Shown here: piece by piece, positions 59,401 to 64,000 of the stretch
Position numbering within the stretch: the stretch's first letter is position 1
Layout of the letters: every line of letters starts with the position of its first letter
Translations under genes and position numbers: made by a program
The notes under the pieces: model-generated
Databases searched by the model: none
Told to the model about the DNA's origin: nothing
The model's input: only the letters and a program-made list of their open reading frames with translations
Source: SIG480 sp045537045
Lineage (GTDB): Bacteria > Bacillota > Clostridia > Oscillospirales > JAAYXM01
Reading direction: 5' to 3'
DNA: 64,000 nucleotides
NCBI GenBank assembly: GCA_045537045.1
Contig: JAZSOS010000023.1
Location: 1 to 64,000, forward strand

Positions 59401-61010
59401 TTCATCTGTGTTCCGAGCTTGCGCTCGGACTCCGTGAACTTATCAAACGGCCATTTAGGGAACTTTACAACAACATAATCTATCGTGGGTTCTGCAAGAG
59501 CACTTGTAACGCCGGTTATGTCGTTGCGGATTTCATCCAGAGTATAGCCGAGAGCGATTTTTGTGGTTATCTTCGCAATCGGATAACCCGTGGCTTTTGA
59601 CGCAAGCGCGGAGGAACGCGAAACGCGCGGATTTACCTCTATTACCGCATATTCAAAACTATCAGGATTCAGCGCAAACTGACAGTTACATCCGCCGACA
59701 ATTCCTATGGCTGAAATAATGTCAAGAGAAGCCTTGCGGAGCATCTGATACTCTTTATCTGAAAGCGTCAGCGCGGGCGCTGCGACAATGGAATCACCGG
59801 TATGTATACCCACCGGATCGAAATTTTCCATAGAGCATATAATTATGGCGTTTCCGGCACTGTCGCGCATTGTTTCAAACTCAATTTCTTTCCATCCCGC
59901 GATGCATTTTTCGATGAGCACCTGAGTTATCGGAGACATATCAAGCCCGTTCTTGGCAATAATGCGAAGCTCTTTCTCGTCCCCGGCAATTCCTCCCCCC
60001 GTACCACCAAGCGTAAACGCAGGACGGACAATTACGGGATAACCTATCTTTTCCGCAATGGCAAGCGCGCCTTCGACATTATCGGTAACATCCGACGGAA
60101 CGCACGGCTGACCAATCTCTTTCATAGTATCGCGGAAAAGCTCTCTGTCTTCTGCCTTGTCAATGGCATCGACATCTGTACCGAGAAGGCGGACATTGTA
60201 CTTTTCAAGAGTTCCGTTTCTTTCAAGCTGCATTGCGATAGTAAGCCCAGTCTGCCCGCCGAGACCGGCAAGCAGTCCGTCCGGACGCTCTTTTTCAATT
60301 ATACGCGCAACCGTCTCTGCATTGAGCGGCTCAAGATAAATCTCGTCTGAGAGGTTTTTATCCGTCATTATCGTCGCGGGATTAGAGTTTACAAGAACAA
60401 CGTTTATTCCCTCTTCACGGAGCACACGGCACGCCTGAGCCCCCGCATAGTCAAACTCTGCCGCCTGGCCGATAACAATAGGTCCTGAGCCGATTACTAA
60501 AACCTTTTTAATTGATGCATCGCGAGAAGATTTCGCGCTGTTTTCTCTGTAAAGCAGCTTAGCGTTACAGTTTTCAGTTGCAGGTTGTTTTTCAGGCTTT
60601 TCGGGCAGTTTTTGCGGAATATCGTCACAAATCACGGCGCTTACCGCCTCTTTATCCCTCAGAATGCGGATAATCTCACGCGTATCCACACCGGAGATGC
60701 CGCACACACCTTTTTCCTTTAAATATTCATCGAGACGCCCTTCAGAACGAAAATTTGACGGAGCATCACAAAGCTCACGCACAACGAATCCGAGAGGAGC
60801 GTTCTCCCCTATTTCTTCATCCGTTATTATACCGTGGTTTCCTACAAGCGGAAATGCAGACACCACAATTTTCCCGGCATTTTCTTCCCGGGAGAGAATT
60901 TTCATATACTCTGTCTCTGTTGTAAAAACAAGTTCGCCGACAGCGTTGTTTAATGCGCCTACCCGCTTTCCCTCAAACACATCACCTGTACCGAGCACCA
61001 GATATGCCAT
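56499..61010 (-). CDS. Fusion: CarA N-domain (no glutaminase) + CarB + DapF
   Basis: One frame of 1503 codons from the ATG at 61008-61010 (AGGAGG nine bases upstream). Residues ~1-130 match only the CarA N-terminal domain (PLVGNHGIITDEE, GVCGISGVDTREII); the glutaminase domain is absent, replaced by a ~35-residue Glu/Lys/Pro linker. Residues ~166-1226 are a complete CarB: two ATP-grasp halves (VLVIGSGPIVIGQAAEFDYAG and VMVLGSGPIRIGQGIEFDYS) and the C-terminal MGS-like allosteric domain. Residues ~1227-1503 are full-length diaminopimelate epimerase (FAKMHSCGNDYIF, VGNPHCVVFY, ACGTGACAAVVAA), but the first catalytic Cys is Ala1297 (KMAGNSIRC). Expected activities: carbamoyl phosphate for argF, using ammonia or a separate glutaminase; epimerase activity is doubtful. 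Confidence 0.9.
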   Translation of the reverse strand: MAYLVLGTGDVFEGKRVGALNNAVGELVFTTETEYMKILSREENAGKIVVSAFPLVGNHGIITDEEIGENAPLGFVVRELCDAPSNFRSEGRLDEYLKEKGVCGISGVDTREIIRILRDKEAVSAVICDDIPQKLPEKPEKQPATENCNAKLLYRENSAKSSRDASIKKVLVIGSGPIVIGQAAEFDYAGAQACRVLREEGINVVLVNSNPATIMTDKNLSDEIYLEPLNAETVARIIEKERPDGLLAGLGGQTGLTIAMQLERNGTLEKYNVRLLGTDVDAIDKAEDRELFRDTMKEIGQPCVPSDVTDNVEGALAIAEKIGYPVIVRPAFTLGGTGGGIAGDEKELRIIAKNGLDMSPITQVLIEKCIAGWKEIEFETMRDSAGNAIIICSMENFDPVGIHTGDSIVAAPALTLSDKEYQMLRKASLDIISAIGIVGGCNCQFALNPDSFEYAVIEVNPRVSRSSALASKATGYPIAKITTKIALGYTLDEIRNDITGVTSALAEPTIDYVVVKFPKWPFDKFTESERKLGTQMKATGEVMSIGQSFEEAIMKAVRGAEISFDTLDAPALDNRPVIARLAEQNDRRIFTVFEALKAGVSIDEIFDITKIDRFFLAKIKNLADFEKKIANGLSDGDYMQAKKLGYTDVAIARISGAKKLPEHSFSYKMVDTCAARFSAKTPYFYSCNDSSCDSRRFPRSGKPVVMVLGSGPIRIGQGIEFDYSSVHCVWTLRKMGYDVVIVNNNPETVSTDYDTADRLYFEPLTPEDVMNIIRVENPVGVVVAFGGQTAIKLTQFLDKNGIKILGTSAESIDVAEDRSRFDELLESFGIKRPRGMGVNTVEEALAAAESFGYPVLLRPSYVIGGQNMTISRSPEHTEKYMKTILSGGIENPVLVDKYMPGTELEVDVISDGRDVLIPGIMEHIERAGVHSGDSIAVYPPYNLNDKFLQKVCDCSEKLALAMKTKGLVNIQYLIYDNELYVIEVNPRASRTVPYISKVTNVPMVDLASKVMLGASLRELGYGTGLYRTPPYYAVKVPVFSFEKLNDVNSILGPEMKSTGEVLGIGKTMAEALFKGLTSAGFTVPSPHTEKGAGVLVSVEESDYQEIISLAKRFSDAGITLYATTGTAAAIAEAGIDVVSVANATENNDLYELMESGTLNYIVYTGAVKDATVGDYTKLHRRAMQLGLPCLTSLDTANALADIIESRFTISNTELVDINAMRLWRQKIRFAKMHSCGNDYIFIENFDGKLTCAESLCVNLCTPHYGIGGDGIVLIEKSTVADAKMRSFNRDGSEGKMAGNSIRCVAKYLYDKGYVRSEYMSVETGSGIYRMKLYLRDGKVSSVAVNMGKADLSAKSLPTLLSEEKLVNYPVKIAGGSYNITCLSVGNPHCVVFYDALDSLNLAETGPRFECADVFPERINTEFVRVINPTTLRTRVWERGNGETLACGTGACAAVVAAVENGFCEKEKDIVVKLPGGELVVNYTDECILLTGSAHLVYEGEFEY

Positions 61011-61043
61011 TTTAACATTCCTCCTGTCAAAACACATTATGAG

Positions 61044-61072
61044 GCAAAACATATCAACCGGATATGCTTTGC
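61044..61072 (-). other. Leader hairpin before the carA'-carB-dapF fusion
   Basis: 11-bp stem with one G-U pair (arms 61044-61054 and 61062-61072), 7-nt loop, lying between the argF terminator and the ribosome site of the fusion gene. It is not followed by a U-run. One of its arms could pair with the preceding terminator stem instead. Confidence 0.5.
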
Positions 61073-61079
61073 TCCGTCT

Positions 61080-61120
61080 AAAAAAGCAAGCAGACATATG
61101 AACGCAGCATATGTCCGCTT
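61080..61120 (-). terminator. Terminator or attenuator between argF and the fusion gene
   Basis: 13-bp stem with one G-U pair (arms 61088-61100 and 61108-61120), 7-nt loop, followed on the minus strand by GCTTTTTTAG. It would end or attenuate the argB-argD-argF transcript ahead of the carbamoyl phosphate synthase fusion. Confidence 0.85.
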
Positions 61121-61129
61121 ACCGTGTAT

Positions 61130-62113
61130 TTATAAAGTCGCAGCCATTACCGCTTTTATAGTGTGCATACGGTTTTCAGCCTCATCAAAAACAATGGACT
61201 GTTTTCCCTCGATAACCTCGTCGGTTACTTCCATTGCATCAATGCCGAATTTATCATAGATTTGCTTTCCGATAGTAGTTTTAAGGTCATGGAATGCAGG
61301 CAGACAGTGCATAAAGCGGCACTGCTCTCCGGCGTTTTCCATTATGCGCGAATTGACCTGATACGGGAGCAGGTCTTCAATTCTTTCTTTCCATACTTCG
61401 TCCGGCTCGCCCATTGACACCCATACATCAGTGTAAATAACGTGTGCATCCTTTGTTGCAACCATGGGGTCTTCGATAAATTCAAGAACAGCGCCTGTTT
61501 CCTTTGCAATTCCCTGACAGGTTTTAACAAGTTCTTCATCAGGGAAATATTTTTTCGGCGCGCAGGCAACAAAGTGCATACCCATCTTCGCACATCCTAC
61601 CATAAGGGAATTGCCCATATTGTAACGTGCATCTCCCATGTATACGAGTTTTTTGCCGGAAAGATTGCCAAAATGCTCTTTTATCGTGAGAAAATCGGCA
61701 AGAATCTGGGTCGGATGAAATTCGTTTGTAAGCCCGTTCCATACAGGCACTCCCGCATACTTTGCCAGCTCTTCCACAACTTCCTGACCAAATCCGCGGT
61801 ATTCAATACCGTCAAACATTCTGCCGAGGACGCGTGCCGTATCAGCAATGCTTTCCTTTTTACCGATCTGTGAGCCCTGAGGGTCGAGATATACGGGATG
61901 CATACCAAGATCTGCCGCAGCAACCTCAAATGCACAGCGGGTGCGTGTGCTTGTCTTTTCAAATATGAGAGCTATGTTCTTGCCTTCGAATGTCTTATGC
62001 GGGATTCCGCGCTTTTTCTTTGCCTTATACTCAGAGGCAAGATCTATGAGATAATTGATTTCTGCAGGTGTAAAGTCAAGCAGCTTCAAGAAATGTCTTC
62101 CCTTTAAATTCAT
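61130..62113 (-). CDS. argF: Ornithine carbamoyltransferase
   Basis: Joins carbamoyl phosphate and ornithine to citrulline. The 327-aa protein has the carbamoyl phosphate motif EKTSTRTRCAFEV, the HPTQILADF loop, and the ornithine/catalytic FMHCLPAFHD near the C-terminus. It lies 21 bp after argD in an arginine biosynthesis cluster and just before the CPSase fusion, so I take it as anabolic ArgF rather than catabolic ArcB; sequence alone does not fully separate the two. Confidence 0.96.
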   Translation of the reverse strand: MNLKGRHFLKLLDFTPAEINYLIDLASEYKAKKKRGIPHKTFEGKNIALIFEKTSTRTRCAFEVAAADLGMHPVYLDPQGSQIGKKESIADTARVLGRMFDGIEYRGFGQEVVEELAKYAGVPVWNGLTNEFHPTQILADFLTIKEHFGNLSGKKLVYMGDARYNMGNSLMVGCAKMGMHFVACAPKKYFPDEELVKTCQGIAKETGAVLEFIEDPMVATKDAHVIYTDVWVSMGEPDEVWKERIEDLLPYQVNSRIMENAGEQCRFMHCLPAFHDLKTTIGKQIYDKFGIDAMEVTDEVIEGKQSIVFDEAENRMHTIKAVMAATL

Positions 62114-62134
62114 ATCGGCATTTTCCTTTCAAAA

Positions 62135-63301
62135 TCATTGCGCACAAGCGCTTTTTATAACGGCAACAGCCTCTTTAAGAATATCCATCGGGATATTGAG
62201 CGATGGAAGAAGACGAACCTTATCCTTTGCCGTAAGGCAAAGAACACCATTTTCCATACACTTTTTCACAACGTCGCCTGCCGCCCTTTTAGTCTTTATA
62301 CCAATCATAAAACCCATACCGCTTACGGACTCGACACCGTCAGCGCCGCAAAGCTCATCAAAGATATATTTACTTTTGCTCTTTACGTCTGCAAGAAGCT
62401 TATCGTCAATTCTTTCAACAATGCTTATTGCGCCTGCCGAGCTTACGGGGTTTCCTCCGAAGGTCGAACCGTGGTCGCCAAAGCCGAGGACGTTCTTCAC
62501 TTTATCGGAAAGAAGCACCGCGCCAATCGGTAAACCGCCGCCAAGACCTTTCGCCGTTGACACTACATCCGGTTTTATACCGAAGTTCATATACGCATAC
62601 ATTTCTCCAGTTCTGCCGTTACCGGTCTGAACCTCATCTACAATGAGAATTATATCGTTTTCTGCCGCATACTGCGCAGTTTTCTTAACAAAATCAGCCT
62701 CAAGAGGAAGCACGCCGCCCTCACCCTGGATACACTCTATCATAATTGCGGCAACCTTATTGTTTTCAGCAGTTTTAACGAGCGCATCAAAGTCGTTTGC
62801 AGGAGTATGAACAAAGCCGGGTGTTAGCGGACAGAACAGCTCGTGGTAATGCTCCTGACCAGTAGCCGCAAGAGTTGTAAGAGTTCTGCCGTGGAAGCTG
62901 TTTTCAAGCGTGATTATCGTAAAACAATCCTTCCCCTTTTTATCTGCTGCATATTTTCTTGCAACCTTTATTGCACATTCATTTGCTTCTGCACCGGAGT
63001 TGCCGAAGAACACCTTGCTCATTCCCGTCTTTTCACACAGAAGCTTTGCAAGACGCGCACACGGCTCGGTATAATAGAGATTGGACATATGCTGAACCTT
63101 GGAAAGCTGGTCGACTACTGCATTTTTCCACTCGTCATCCGCTATTCCGAATGCTGTTACGCCGATGCCGGTCCCCATATCAATGTAACGCTTGCCGTCG
63201 GTGCCGTAAACCTCGGCACCCTTACCGTGGGAGATTTCTATCGGAAATCTGTTGTATGTTCCGGCAACGTATTCCTTATCAATAGAAGTAATATTACTCA
63301 T
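62135..63301 (-). CDS. argD: Acetylornithine aminotransferase
   Basis: PLP class III aminotransferase converting N-acetylglutamate semialdehyde to N-acetylornithine; ArgD enzymes often also serve as the succinyl-DAP aminotransferase of lysine synthesis. It has NSGAEANECAIKVARKYA, NSFHGRTLTTLAATGQ, VDEVQTGNGRTGEMYAY, the PLP lysine in STAKGLGGGLPIGA and FGDHGSTFGGNPVSSAGA, 388 aa in all. The start overlaps the argB stop by 8 bp; GGAGG lies five bases upstream. Confidence 0.96.
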   Translation of the reverse strand: MSNITSIDKEYVAGTYNRFPIEISHGKGAEVYGTDGKRYIDMGTGIGVTAFGIADDEWKNAVVDQLSKVQHMSNLYYTEPCARLAKLLCEKTGMSKVFFGNSGAEANECAIKVARKYAADKKGKDCFTIITLENSFHGRTLTTLAATGQEHYHELFCPLTPGFVHTPANDFDALVKTAENNKVAAIMIECIQGEGGVLPLEADFVKKTAQYAAENDIILIVDEVQTGNGRTGEMYAYMNFGIKPDVVSTAKGLGGGLPIGAVLLSDKVKNVLGFGDHGSTFGGNPVSSAGAISIVERIDDKLLADVKSKSKYIFDELCGADGVESVSGMGFMIGIKTKRAAGDVVKKCMENGVLCLTAKDKVRLLPSLNIPMDILKEAVAVIKSACAQ

Positions 63302-64000
63302 TTTTACCTCCGGTTACCATCGTACCCGCACCTTCATCAGTGAGAAGCTCCATAAGAATGGAGTGGGATACTCTTCCGTCCATGATGATTACGTTTTTTA
63401 CACCCTCGTGAATTGCTTCTATGCAGCAATTTACCTTCGGAATCATACCGCCGGATATGACCCCCTCTTTATACAGAGAAGCAGCTTCGTCTATCGTGAT
63501 TTCCGTGATAAGCGTTGACGGGTCATCCTTATCGCGTAGGATGCCTGCGATATCCGTCATCATTATAAGACGCTCTGCACCAAGCGCACCTGCAATGTAT
63601 GCTGCAGCGGTATCACCGTTGATGTTGTATGTATTTCCTTCCGCATCGCAGCCAAGAGTTGAAATTACGGGGATATAGTTCTTTTCAAGCAGGTCAATAA
63701 CCGGCTTTATATTGACTTTGGTAATGTCTCCGACATATCCAAGGCGCTCATCACGCATTTTTGACTCAATAAGGCGTCCATCCATACCGGAGATTCCCAT
63801 AGCCTTGCCGCCCTTCATTTCAAGAAGGTTTACAAGCGTTTTGTTTACCTTACCGGCAAGTACCATCTGGACAATATCAACAGTTTCTTTATCGGTTACG
63901 CGAAGACCGTCCACAAACTCTGCCTTCTTGCCAAGACGAGACATAAGGTCATTGATTTCCGGACCGCCGCCGTGAACAAGAACTATTTTTACACCGATAA
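63294..64000 (-). CDS. argB: Acetylglutamate kinase, 5' end cut by window edge
   Basis: Phosphorylates N-acetylglutamate, the second step of arginine synthesis. The frame is open to position 64000, beginning in the window with GVKIVLVHGGGPEINDLM, so the start codon lies outside; the first ~50 residues are missing. Other motifs are YIPVISTLGCDAEGNTYNINGDTAA, KLIMMTDIAG-like LIMMTDIAGIL and SGGMIPKVNCCIEAI. It overlaps argD, so both are one operon. Confidence 0.95.
   Translation of the reverse strand, partial: IGVKIVLVHGGGPEINDLMSRLGKKAEFVDGLRVTDKETVDIVQMVLAGKVNKTLVNLLEMKGGKAMGISGMDGRLIESKMRDERLGYVGDITKVNIKPVIDLLEKNYIPVISTLGCDAEGNTYNINGDTAAAYIAGALGAERLIMMTDIAGILRDKDDPSTLITEITIDEAASLYKEGVISGGMIPKVNCCIEAIHEGVKNVIIMDGRVSHSILMELLTDEGAGTMVTGGKNE

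Noticed and set aside
1..64000. CRISPR arrays, prophage, insertion sequences, integrons, tRNA or rRNA genes
   Set aside because: No direct repeat array, transposase, integrase, phage structural gene or tRNA/rRNA-like sequence was seen on reading the window.

Overview
The window looks like a chromosomal segment of a spore-forming, anaerobic, low-to-mid GC Gram-positive bacterium of the Clostridia (an Oscillospiraceae-like gut or rumen organism is my guess; nothing here fixes the genus). The evidence is spore genes (spoVG, sigG, gerW, the ytfI homologue, a DacF-type carboxypeptidase), ferredoxin-dependent indolepyruvate oxidoreductase, ECF-type vitamin uptake genes under TPP and THF riboswitches, a T-box leader, strong GGAGG ribosome sites and many TTG/GTG starts. 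I see no phage, IS element, CRISPR array, tRNA or rRNA. From 18.9 kb to the right edge every gene is on the minus strand.

Layout. 0-5.5 kb: 3' part of rpsB, a CPBP protease with murC, then spoVG and a diacylglycerol glycosyltransferase on the plus strand, then an acyltransferase. 5.5-10.2 kb: two sugar ABC permeases and a membrane-bound AraC-type regulator, with no binding protein. 10.2-14.4 kb: aminotransferase-trpS-tagO operon and thiT behind a TPP riboswitch. 14.5-21.6 kb: short units (RluA pseudouridine synthase, Na+ symporter, TIM-barrel isomerase, S1 protein, a DUF11 protein, split chromate transporter, hpf). 21.7-30.4 kb: prfA-tsaC-coaE-M18 peptidase-trxB-fumA operon and an ABC-F operon. 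30.5-33.8 kb: amidase, uppP, folT behind a THF riboswitch, sigG.

33.8-41.5 kb holds the first highlight: a T-box leader whose specifier reads as TAC (Tyr) heads an operon of acyl/aryl-CoA ligase, Na+ symporter, iorA, iorB, paaK and a double-ACT protein. Because T-boxes switch genes on when an amino acid is scarce, I read this as a tyrosine-starvation operon that takes up aryl acids, makes their CoA esters and carboxylates them reductively to aryl pyruvates (IOR running in the biosynthetic direction), rather than an amino acid degradation operon.

41.5-55.8 kb: a tightly packed run from an M50 peptidase through scpA-scpB-ytfI-gerW-dacF into glgB-glgC-glgD-glgA-glgP and an intracellular GH13 enzyme, linking chromosome segregation and spore genes to glycogen. 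55.9-64.0 kb: a PAP2-like protein and an arginine cluster argB-argD-argF followed by the second highlight, a single 1503-residue reading frame joining the CarA N-terminal domain (without the glutaminase domain), a full CarB and a full-length DapF. The DapF part has alanine where the first catalytic cysteine is expected, and the CarB/DapF junction keeps what looks like a relic ribosome binding site.
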